Positions 18,101 to 24,912 of a stretch of DNA of 64,000 nt are shown in pieces. The first letter of the stretch is position 1. Every line of letters starts with the position of its first letter. Below the pieces are notes generated by a model. It had not been told where the DNA came from. It ran no database searches and was given only the letters and a program-made list of their open reading frames with translations. The DNA lies in the NCBI RefSeq assembly GCF_014773225.1, contig NZ_JACXAJ010000001.1:868001-932000 (forward strand), written 5' to 3'. The translations under genes were made by a program, and so were the position numbers. Source of the stretch: Pontibacter aquaedesilientis (lineage in GTDB: Bacteria; Bacteroidota; Bacteroidia; Cytophagales; Hymenobacteraceae).

Positions 18101-19723
18101 CACGTTTGGCACGTTGGCCTGTCCGCCCAGTATACCTTCGGTTCCCACCTCACGTGCTACACGGGTTACTTCCGCGCCAAACACATTCAGTCGGTCCACC
18201 ATTTCATTCAAAATATCCTTCAGCTCGCCCAGCTCGCCTTTCACGTCCACAGACACTTTCTGGGTCAGGTCACCTTTCGCCACGGCAGTGGCTACTTCAG
18301 CAATGTCACGTACCTGCAGGGTCAGGTTGCCTGCCATCAGGTTTACATTGTCGGTCAGTTCTTTCCAGGTTCCCTCTACATTTGGAACAGCAGCCTGTCC
18401 GCCGAGTTTACCCTCAGTGCCCACCTCACGCGCCACACGAGTCACTTCTCCGGCAAAGATATTGAGCGAATCCACCATCTGGTTGATGATATCCTTCAGC
18501 TCGGCCATCTCGCCGCGCACATTCACTGTAATCTTCTGCGTCAGGTCTCCTTTTGCAACCGCCGTGGATACATTGGCGATGTCACGCATTTGCGAGGTAA
18601 GGTTACTGGCCATCGTGTTCACGTTGTCGGTCAGATCCTTCCAAACCCCACCCACATTCGGTACCTTGGCCTGGCCACCGAGGCGTCCTTCCGTACCTAC
18701 TTCACGTGCCACGCGTGTTACCTCATCAGCAAAGATGTTGAGCGAGTCCACCATCTGGTTCATGTTGTCCTTCAGCTGGGCAAACTCACCACGCACATCC
18801 ACTGATACTTTCTGGGCCAGATTACCTTTCGCCACCGCAGTCGCTACATTCGAGATGTCCCGTACCTGTGAGGTCAGGTTGCTGGCCATCGTGTTCACGT
18901 TGTCGGTCAGGTCTTTCCATACACCGGCCACATTCGGCACCGATGCCTGACCACCCAGTTTACCTTCGGTACCCACCTCGAGCGCCACACGGGTTACCTC
19001 CCCCGCAAACAGGTTCAGGTTATCGATGGTGCGGTTGATGGTTTCGGCCATGATTTTAAAGTCGCCCGATACCGGAATCTGGAATGTTTCGTCTAGGTTA
19101 CCACGCGAGATGTTCTTCAGTACCTTGCCTACTTCTAATACCGGAACCGCAATGGAATCTACCAGACCGTTGATATTGTTGATCATATCCTTCCAGAAAC
19201 CAGAAGCGTTTTCCGCTGAAGCTCGTGCTTTCAGGTTACCCTCCACTCCGGCTACTTTCGAGATACGGGATACCTCGCCCCCTACACCGCCGATCATCTC
19301 CACCATCGAGTTGTAGGCTTCCGCTATCTCGGCAAATATGTCTTCGTTTTGTTTGGTCAGTCGAACAGAGATATCCCCCTTCTTAAAGGCGTCAAGGGCA
19401 TAAAGCACCTTGTTGAGTTGTTCACTGATATACTCCGGACTGGATGGCAGCACTTGTTTGCGGCTGAGTTTGCCATTAGGGCCGCTTTTAATCGGCACAG
19501 AACTTGGAGCGTCCATGCTTTTGGCAGCTACAGCCTCCGTCGCAGTGGCTTCAGCAGACCGTTTGGCAGCTTTGGGCTCCTTTTCCTCCACTACAGTAGT
19601 AGCTGGCGCGTCGAGCTTTGGCTTCGTCTTCGCGTTGGAAGAAGATGGCTTTTCTGTTTGGCTGGATTCTGCGTCACTAATGAGCTTGTCTTTGCTCAGC
19701 TTCAAATTTTTACCTAAGGCCAT
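15170..19723 (-). CDS. Giant soluble poly-HAMP methyl-accepting chemotaxis protein
   Basis: A 1517-residue chemoreceptor with no membrane segment and no signal peptide. Residues 1-95 form a disordered Lys/Ala/Ser/Thr/Glu-rich tail with a basic start ([13 protein letters not shown]). HAMP-like units begin near 98; a divergent unit spans about 153-244, nine near-identical 92-residue units span 245-1072 and another divergent unit follows to about 1164. Each core unit shows GTEGxLGGQA, WK(D/E)LTDNVN, AVAKG(D/N)L and (D/E)VTRVA. The rest is an MCP signalling domain with the hairpin tip [18 protein letters not shown] and [16 protein letters not shown]. The repeats resemble those of fungal group III (Nik1-type) hybrid kinases, but here they drive an MCP output. 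Stimulus unknown; a cytoplasmic array is inferred. Confidence 0.93.
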   Translation of the reverse strand: MALGKNLKLSKDKLISDAESSQTEKPSSSNAKTKPKLDAPATTVVEEKEPKAAKRSAEATATEAVAAKSMDAPSSVPIKSGPNGKLSRKQVLPSSPEYISEQLNKVLYALDAFKKGDISVRLTKQNEDIFAEIAEAYNSMVEMIGGVGGEVSRISKVAGVEGNLKARASAENASGFWKDMINNINGLVDSIAVPVLEVGKVLKNISRGNLDETFQIPVSGDFKIMAETINRTIDNLNLFAGEVTRVALEVGTEGKLGGQASVPNVAGVWKDLTDNVNTMASNLTSQVRDISNVATAVAKGNLAQKVSVDVRGEFAQLKDNMNQMVDSLNIFADEVTRVAREVGTEGRLGGQAKVPNVGGVWKDLTDNVNTMASNLTSQMRDIANVSTAVAKGDLTQKITVNVRGEMAELKDIINQMVDSLNIFAGEVTRVAREVGTEGKLGGQAAVPNVEGTWKELTDNVNLMAGNLTLQVRDIAEVATAVAKGDLTQKVSVDVKGELGELKDILNEMVDRLNVFGAEVTRVAREVGTEGILGGQANVPNVAGIWKELTDNVNYMASNLTSQVRDIANVATAVAKGDLSQKITVNVKGELADLKENLNQMVDSLNIFADEVTRVAREVGTEGRLGGQAKVPNVGGVWKDLTDNVNTMASNLTLQVRDIANVATAVAKGDLAQKVSVDVKGELGELKENINRMVDSLNIFAGEVTRVALEVGTEGKLGGQANVPNVAGVWKDLTDNVNTMASNLTTQVRGIAKVATAVAKGDLSQKITVEARGEILDLKENLNQMVDSLNIFGDEVTRVAREVGTEGKLGGQANVPNVGGTWKDLTDNVNYMASNLTSQVRDIAKVATAVAKGDLSQKITVEARGEILDLKENLNQMVDSLNIFADEVTRVAREVGTEGRLGGQANVPKVRGTWKELTDNVNTMASNLTLQVRDIAKVATAVAKGDLTQKVSVDVKGELGELKENINRMVDSLNIFAGEVTRVALEVGTEGKLGGQANVPNVGGTWKDLTDNVNTMASNLTTQVRGIVRVVTAVSKGDLTQKLTLEARGEVAELADTINTMVVDLNRLAGEVSRVARVAGVEGKLTERATLQGVGGSWKELVDTLNDLLESIVTPVLEVSRVVRAISEGDLTQKVEAHTAGDILDMANALNLAVDNLNALLGEINDSSLVVGSSSEEMAGKGLEMNRVTLDVALAMQQMAEGAQNQALKTDQAFKLIEEIMKTTKDTANRAEVVNKSALLGEETSQLGLKTVAEVVKNMEEISSSASLTSKTIEVLSARSQEISKSLGVITDIAAQTNLLALNAAIEAARAGEAGRGFAVVAEEIRKLAEGSRKSASEIATLVEDVKKDTASAATAISTMEGRVLKGKNATFEASGAFKNIAASSGETLRTAQDILTATEVQKSSIGDVVKYVEEVVAIAEQTASGTQQVASTAKQLSTSMQELTSSSQNLNDIAADLQISISAFKLVDGNLVFNQSHNARRLTAVPSRGKQPKQITGNARMATNTGGRTKNSEDITK
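16508..18991 (-). repeat. Nine tandem 276-bp coding repeats (HAMP units)
   Basis: Nine in-frame copies of a 276-bp unit (92 codons) within the chemoreceptor gene. Judged by the end of each HAMP, units fall into two classes: A (KVSVDV) and B (KITV or KLTL). The order from the N terminus is A B A B A B B A B. Units 5-6 and 8-9 are almost identical in protein and share most codons, including an RVALE start and the TTQVRGI segment found in no other unit, so an internal duplication or gene conversion with a three-unit (828-bp) period is likely. The array is a recombination hot spot candidate and may be misassembled in short-read genomes. Confidence 0.9.
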
Positions 19724-19859
19724 ATGTTATGGTAGATTGGGTTTGGTATCGGTAGCGAAGTCTTAAAGCTTTCTAAATAGGGCTTCCAGGTTTAAGATTT
19801 CACTTGAATATTACTGCAATTTAGTCAAATTAGGTCAAAGTATCACTAAACTGGTCAGA

Positions 19860-20606
19860 TCATGCCAGGCTAAATTCGGCGGCCAGCGCCTTATAGTCTT
19901 TTGCACCGTTGGAGGTGCTGTCATAATCCAGAATGCTTTTGCCAAATGAGGGCGCCTCTGCCAGTTTAACATTCAGCCGGATGTGGCTATCGAATATTTT
20001 TTCCTGCACGTTCTCCCGCAGGTAATCGAGTACCTCCAGGCTTAGCTTGCGGCGCACATCAAACATGACCACTACGATCCCTTTTATCTTTAGTTTCGGG
20101 TTGAAGGCCTTTTTCACCTTTTCAATCGTGTTCATGATCTGGTCGAGCCCCTGCAGTGTCAGTACTTCCATCTGCAAAGGTATAAGCACCTCATGGGCTG
20201 CGGTAAGGGCATTCAACGTCAGGACAGAAAGCGAGGGCGGACAGTCAATCAGCACATAATCAAACCCTTTGACTTGCGAGAGCATGGATTTCAGGAAGGA
20301 TTCTCGCTCCGGCTGCGTCACCAGAGAAATCTCTACATCGACGAGCTCATTGGAGCCGGGAGCCACCCAAAGCCCATCTTTTTCAACCAAGATTTCCTTC
20401 AGGGATTTAGCACCAACAAAAGCCTCCGCCAGTGTTTGGTCGGGTGATGAAACAGCCAGTGAATAGGAAAGGTTACTCTGTGGGTCCAGATCCAGAAGTA
20501 ACACCTTATGTCCCTGTTTACTGAGCGCGCTCCCCAGGTTGATAGTCGTGGTTGTTTTGCCAGTGCCGCCTTTCTGATTGATGACAGCGACTATTTTAGT
20601 TTTCAT
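19860..20606 (-). CDS. ParA/MinD-type ATPase, likely positions the chemosensory array
   Basis: A 248-residue ParA-family ATPase with the deviant Walker A KGGTGKTTTT near the N terminus, Walker A' (LLLDLDPQSN) and Walker B (VLIDCPPSL). ParA proteins form ATP-dependent gradients on the nucleoid to segregate plasmids, chromosomes or protein clusters. No parB, parS-like repeats or plasmid genes are close. Instead it sits 136 bases upstream of the soluble chemoreceptor on the same strand. That context matches PpfA-type ParA proteins, which partition cytoplasmic chemosensory clusters in Rhodobacter. The partitioning role is inferred from context; the chromosomal Soj-type alternative is less likely without parB. 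Confidence 0.85.
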   Translation of the reverse strand: MKTKIVAVINQKGGTGKTTTTINLGSALSKQGHKVLLLDLDPQSNLSYSLAVSSPDQTLAEAFVGAKSLKEILVEKDGLWVAPGSNELVDVEISLVTQPERESFLKSMLSQVKGFDYVLIDCPPSLSVLTLNALTAAHEVLIPLQMEVLTLQGLDQIMNTIEKVKKAFNPKLKIKGIVVVMFDVRRKLSLEVLDYLRENVQEKIFDSHIRLNVKLAEAPSFGKSILDYDSTSNGAKDYKALAAEFSLA

Positions 20607-20703
20607 GCAGATTCAGCAATAGATAAGAATGATATACCCTGATTGGAGGATAAAGCTATCAAAATTTTTATTAGCAAAATAATTTAAGATGACGGTTAGT
20701 TAA

Positions 20704-21192
20704 TCACGATCCGCTAAATTGCTGCATTAGTTTTCCTGAATGTAGGTGTATGTCTTGCCAGGATGGCAGGTCCATTGTGATGGCGATGGCTGCGGCGGGC
20801 TCCAGGTAACCAATGTGTTGATCTGTGAGGGTGCGTGCGAGTCCCGTTATACCTGGGTTATGGCCAACCAGCAAAATCCGGGTGACTTCAGGGGGAAGCT
20901 TGCTCAGTACATTAGCCAAGGTACTTTCTCGGGCATTATAAAGTTCAGGCTCGTAAATTATATTTTGTTCATCGAAATATAGCTTTGACGCCAAAAGTTT
21001 CGCGGTGGTGCTGGCACGGGGTGCGGGGCTGGCTAACAGCGTGTCTATTCTTTGGTAGTGCTCCCGCATCCATTGGCCTGTCATGCGGGCCTGCTGAATG
21101 CCGTTTTTGGTAAGCTCCCGCTCAAAGTCAGGCTGCAGTGGAAAAGGATCATTGGACTCAGCGTGCCGGCAGATGACTAATAATCTTTGCAT
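20704..21192 (-). CDS. sixA: SixA-like phosphohistidine phosphatase (histidine phosphatase family)
   Basis: A 162-residue member of the phosphoglycerate-mutase-like superfamily, small enough for the SixA group. The catalytic RHA motif includes His10 (ICRHAES) and the second His lies in VGHNPG. SixA removes phosphate from histidine in HPt domains in E. coli (ArcB) and in PTS proteins. It lies 97 bases upstream of the parA-like gene and the che genes on the same strand, so action on CheA His48 is possible but purely inferred. Other small-molecule phosphatase roles are possible. Confidence 0.75.
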   Translation of the reverse strand: MQRLLVICRHAESNDPFPLQPDFERELTKNGIQQARMTGQWMREHYQRIDTLLASPAPRASTTAKLLASKLYFDEQNIIYEPELYNARESTLANVLSKLPPEVTRILLVGHNPGITGLARTLTDQHIGYLEPAAAIAITMDLPSWQDIHLHSGKLMQQFSGS

Positions 21193-21360
21193 ATAAATAA
21201 AAAATAGCTCCGTATAGGTAAGTTAAGGTATAGAAATCAACCTTTAATTCAAACTGATGATGGCATGTTAAACCTATGTTATCAATTTCAGGTTGTATTT
21301 GTTTGAAAAAAAAATTGAACTTTGGGCAAAATTGAAATGAATTGCCTCTAAAACTATAGA

Positions 21361-23793
21361 ATGATAAAAAACTTAGTCATAGTCGAGTCACCTGCCAAGG
21401 CCAAAACAATTGAGGGGTACCTGGGGAAAGATTTTGTGGTGAAATCCAGTTTCGGCCATGTGCGGGACCTGCCTAAGGACAATAATGCCATTGACATCAA
21501 GAATAAGTTTAAACCGACATACGTCATCTCCAGCGACAAAAAGGAGGTGGTGTCCCAGCTCAAGAAACTAGCGAAGGAGGCGGAAACCGTTTGGCTCGCA
21601 TCGGACGACGACCGCGAGGGGGAGGCAATTTCTTGGCATTTGACCGAGGCGCTGAATCTGACCGAAGCCAAGACTCGCCGCATTGTGTTCCGGGAGATAA
21701 CCAAGAACGCCATCATGAATGCCATCAGCTCTCCGCGTGGTATCGACATGGACCTGGTGAACGCCCAACAGGCTCGCCGGGTGCTCGACCGTTTGGTTGG
21801 GTTTGAGCTATCGCCAGTGCTATGGAAGAAAATAAAGACCGGTCTTTCGGCTGGACGTGTTCAGTCCGTGGCAGTGCGTCTGGTGGTGGAGCGCGAGCGG
21901 GAGATCGAGCGTTTTCAGGCGGAGGCGGCTTTTCGGATAACGGCTCAATTTGATGTTCAGGGCAAAACCCTGGATGCCGAGCTGCCGACAAAATTTAAGA
22001 GCGAAGAGGAGGCACAAGCTTTTCTGCAACGCTGCATTGGGGTGAGCTATACCATTGGCAACCTGGAGACCAAGCCGCTTAAGCGAAGCCCTGCGCCACC
22101 GTTCACAACTTCTACCTTGCAACAGGAAGCCAGCCGCAAGCTCTATTTCTCGGTAGCACAAACCATGACGGTTGCACAAAGACTGTACGAAGCCGGAAAG
22201 ATTTCCTACATGCGTACCGACTCCCTTAACTTGTCTGATGAGGCAATACAGGGTGCAACCCATGCGATCACAAACTCATTCGGAGAAAAGTTTGTGAAAA
22301 CCCGCCGTTTCAAAACAAAGTCATCCGGAGCACAGGAAGCGCACGAAGCCATTCGCCCAACCGACTTCTCGCAGCTGGTGGCCAGCAGCGACCGCAATGA
22401 GCAAAGATTATATGAGTTGATTTGGAAGCGTGCCATCGCATCACAGATGGCTGATGCCGAAATCGAAAAAACAACCGCGACCATAGACATATCCAACCAA
22501 CCGGAAAAACTGACCGCAACCGGGGAGGTGATCAAGTTTGAAGGTTTCCTGAAGGTGTACATTGAGTCGAAGGATGACGAAGACACGCAGGATGAGGATG
22601 TAAAAGGCATGTTGCCCCCACTCAGCATCGGACAGACATTGGCTTTACGCCAAATGCAGGCTACGCAGCGCTATTCACGCCCGGCTCCCAGGTATACAGA
22701 GGCCAGCTTGGTAAAGAAACTAGAGGAGTTGGGTATAGGACGTCCATCTACTTATGCTCCAACCATCTCCACGATACAAAAGCGTGGCTATGTGGAAAAA
22801 GACAGCCGTGAAGGAAAAGAGCGTAAATTCCAGGTTCTGACGTTGAAAAAAGACGATATCACGACGCAGACCAAATCGGAGATAACCGGTGCAGAGAAGA
22901 ACAAGCTTTTCCCGACCGACACCGCCATGGTGGTGAATGACTTTCTGGTGGAGCACTTCCCGAACGTGATCGATTATTCCTTCACTGCCCGCGTGGAGGC
23001 TGAGTTTGATGAGATCGCGCATGGTCAGCAGGAATGGGAACAAATGCTCGAGAAGTTTTACGAGAAATTCCACCAACGCATAGAAAACAGCGAAAGCATT
23101 AACCGGGCCGACGTATCAGGGGCTCGTGAAATAGGTATAGATCCGGTATCGGGTCAAAAAATTATCGCCAAACTAGGGCGTTTCGGTCCTTATGTGCAGC
23201 TTGGAGAAGAAAACACGGAAACGGGTGAAAAACCGGTATACGCCAGCTTGCGCAAAGGACAGTTCCTGGAAAGCCTGACGCTGGAGGATGCCTTGGAACT
23301 CTTCAAACTGCCACGCATTGTGGGGGTATATGAAGACAAGGAGATGAAAGCTGCCATAGGTCGCTTTGGGCCATACATCAGCCACAGCAGCAAATTTTAT
23401 TCGCTGCCTAAAACCATGGACCCGCTCTACGTGACGGCCGAAGAAGCCATTGCACTGATCGAGGCGAAACGAAAAGCCGACGCCGAGAAACTCATCAAGT
23501 CCTTCCCGGAGAATCCGGATGTGCAGGTGCTCAACGGCAGGTATGGCCCTTACATTGTGGCGGGCAAAAAGAACGTGAAGATCCCGAAAGGCAAAGAGCC
23601 TGCTGAGTTAACCCTCCAGGAGTGTCTGGACCTGGCGGAACAGACGCCAGAAAAGAAAGGCCGAGGGGGCTTTAAAAAGAAAACAGAGGCCGCCACGGCT
23701 GAGAAGAAGCCAGCTGCAAAGAAACCTGCAGCGAAGAAACCCGCCGCCAAAAAGCCAGCCGCTAAAAAGGCCGCAGCTCCCAAGAAAAAATAA
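21361..23793 (+). CDS. topA: DNA topoisomerase I (type IA)
   Basis: An 810-residue type IA topoisomerase that relaxes negative supercoils. The Toprim domain opens the protein (VIVESPAKAKTIEGYLG, then DDDREGEA). The active-site Tyr is residue 283 in SYMRTDS. The C-terminal third contains several small repeat domains (FGPYVQLG, FGPYISH, YGPYIVAG) instead of zinc fingers. A tail of about 35 residues made of KKPAA repeats closes it; such basic tails bind DNA and are known from actinobacterial TopA. A terminator follows directly. The ATG start precedes the Toprim strand by six residues, as usual. Confidence 0.95.
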   Translation: MIKNLVIVESPAKAKTIEGYLGKDFVVKSSFGHVRDLPKDNNAIDIKNKFKPTYVISSDKKEVVSQLKKLAKEAETVWLASDDDREGEAISWHLTEALNLTEAKTRRIVFREITKNAIMNAISSPRGIDMDLVNAQQARRVLDRLVGFELSPVLWKKIKTGLSAGRVQSVAVRLVVEREREIERFQAEAAFRITAQFDVQGKTLDAELPTKFKSEEEAQAFLQRCIGVSYTIGNLETKPLKRSPAPPFTTSTLQQEASRKLYFSVAQTMTVAQRLYEAGKISYMRTDSLNLSDEAIQGATHAITNSFGEKFVKTRRFKTKSSGAQEAHEAIRPTDFSQLVASSDRNEQRLYELIWKRAIASQMADAEIEKTTATIDISNQPEKLTATGEVIKFEGFLKVYIESKDDEDTQDEDVKGMLPPLSIGQTLALRQMQATQRYSRPAPRYTEASLVKKLEELGIGRPSTYAPTISTIQKRGYVEKDSREGKERKFQVLTLKKDDITTQTKSEITGAEKNKLFPTDTAMVVNDFLVEHFPNVIDYSFTARVEAEFDEIAHGQQEWEQMLEKFYEKFHQRIENSESINRADVSGAREIGIDPVSGQKIIAKLGRFGPYVQLGEENTETGEKPVYASLRKGQFLESLTLEDALELFKLPRIVGVYEDKEMKAAIGRFGPYISHSSKFYSLPKTMDPLYVTAEEAIALIEAKRKADAEKLIKSFPENPDVQVLNGRYGPYIVAGKKNVKIPKGKEPAELTLQECLDLAEQTPEKKGRGGFKKKTEAATAEKKPAAKKPAAKKPAAKKPAAKKAAAPKKK

Positions 23794-23801
23794 TCTGCTA
23801 T

Positions 23802-23831
23802 AAAAACCGCCCCGATCAGGGGGCGGTTTTT
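23802..23831 (+). terminator. topA terminator
   Basis: A 12-bp stem (23802-23813 with 23820-23831), AAAAACCGCCCC against its complement, a 6-base loop and a T run, 8 bases after the topA stop codon. Confidence 0.9.
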
Positions 23832-23932
23832 ATATTTAAAGGTATAAGTTACTCCAGTTTAGGTATAAGCTAACCTAACTCAATATTTCACAGTAAAATT
23901 GCCATCAGGCAAAGTATAGCGAAATTACAGGT

Positions 23933-24634
23933 ATGGCAAAAAAGAGATTGGTCGTTCTGACAGGAGCAGGTATAAGTGCTGAGAGCGGCATTGCCACCTT
24001 CCGGGATTCCGACGGGCTTTGGGAAGGGCATGACGTCATGGAAGTGGCTTCGCCGCAGGGATGGCGCAAAAACCCGGAGCTGGTACTCGATTTCTATAAC
24101 CAGCGACGCAAAAATGCCTTCAGCGTAAAACCCAATGCAGGTCACCTCACACTGGCAGAGCTGGAGGAAGATTTTGACGTGCGCATCGTCACGCAAAATG
24201 TGGACGATCTGCACGAGCGGGCTGGCTCCTCTAATGTCATACACTTGCATGGCAAACTCTTTGAAAGCCGCAGCACACTAGACCCGAGACTGGTTTACCC
24301 GCTGGAAGGCTGGGAGCTAAAGCTAGGTGACAAATGCGAACGAGGCTCCCAACTACGCCCCAATATCGTCTGGTTTGGTGAGCCTGTGCCCCTGATGGAG
24401 CAAGCCATGGAGGAGACACTTCAGGCTGACATTTTTGTGGTGGCAGGCACTTCGCTTGTCGTATACCCTGCAGCCGGACTGGTGGACCTTGTGCCTGCCG
24501 AAGCCCCCGTTTTAGTGGTAGACCCCAAACTGCCCTATATCCGCCCGAAACAGAATCTGCACTTATTTGAAGAAAAAGCGACCACCGGCCTTGTGAAAGT
24601 TGCGGCCTTGTTGCGAAAGAAATATCTCCGCTAG
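23933..24634 (+). CDS. cobB: Sir2-family NAD-dependent protein deacylase without zinc cysteines
   Basis: A 233-residue sirtuin. GAGISAESGIATFR binds NAD, TQNVDDLH is the conserved substrate/NAD loop, and His106 (HLHG) is the catalytic base. Tyr55 and Arg58 in DFYNQRR form the YxxR pair of class III (SIRT5/CobB) enzymes, which recognise succinyl- or malonyl-lysine. The usual four zinc cysteines are absent: the whole protein has a single Cys (Cys135). WFGEP and GTSLVVYPAAG are intact, so the enzyme is probably active with a zinc-free small domain. It stands alone after topA. Confidence 0.88.
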   Translation: MAKKRLVVLTGAGISAESGIATFRDSDGLWEGHDVMEVASPQGWRKNPELVLDFYNQRRKNAFSVKPNAGHLTLAELEEDFDVRIVTQNVDDLHERAGSSNVIHLHGKLFESRSTLDPRLVYPLEGWELKLGDKCERGSQLRPNIVWFGEPVPLMEQAMEETLQADIFVVAGTSLVVYPAAGLVDLVPAEAPVLVVDPKLPYIRPKQNLHLFEEKATTGLVKVAALLRKKYLR

Positions 24635-24734
24635 CCCATTTAAACCGATTTCCACTGGCAGAATTCATCAATAAGCACGGGTATACCCCACCTGCTTTCG
24701 AGTCCCTAAGGACTTGTAGTTTTTCCCCTCCCCT

Positions 24735-24761
24735 CCCCCTTCAAAAATAATTTTGAGGGGG
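24735..24761. repeat. C-rich/G-rich hairpin in the sirtuin to TonB-receptor gap
   Basis: Inverted repeat: CCCCC-T-TCAAAA at 24735-24746, loop ATAA, TTTTGA-GGGGG at 24751-24761, with one bulged T. Poly-pyrimidine sequence lies just upstream. The 24635-24912 gap has no other recognisable element except a small AGTCC/GGACT hairpin at 24701-24714. It could be a weak terminator or one copy of a dispersed palindromic repeat; only a genome search can tell. Confidence 0.4.
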
Positions 24762-24912
24762 TGTTAAACCTTCCCCTTCCTGCTTTATTCTAACAGCCTA
24801 AATGCACCGGATTATACCTGTGGCGAAAAAGCATTACCCATGCCGTCGCAGCTACTAATCTTGCATAATGCCTTGTTTTATCAGATTAAAAAAAACTACC
24901 AAAAACTTTCCA

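Noticed and set aside
16101..18950. Several long open frames on the plus strand opposite the chemoreceptor
   Set aside because: They repeat with the same 276-base period as the HAMP array and encode Ser/Arg/Pro-rich sequence with no family features. They are antisense shadows of the repeat.
16508..18991. Tandem repeats as a possible CRISPR array
   Set aside because: Repeat unit is 276 bases, coding and spacerless; no cas genes are present.
19860..20606. ParA as a plasmid or chromosome origin marker
   Set aside because: No parB, parS-like sites, dnaA, gidA/gidB or replication genes are near; the chemoreceptor context explains it better.
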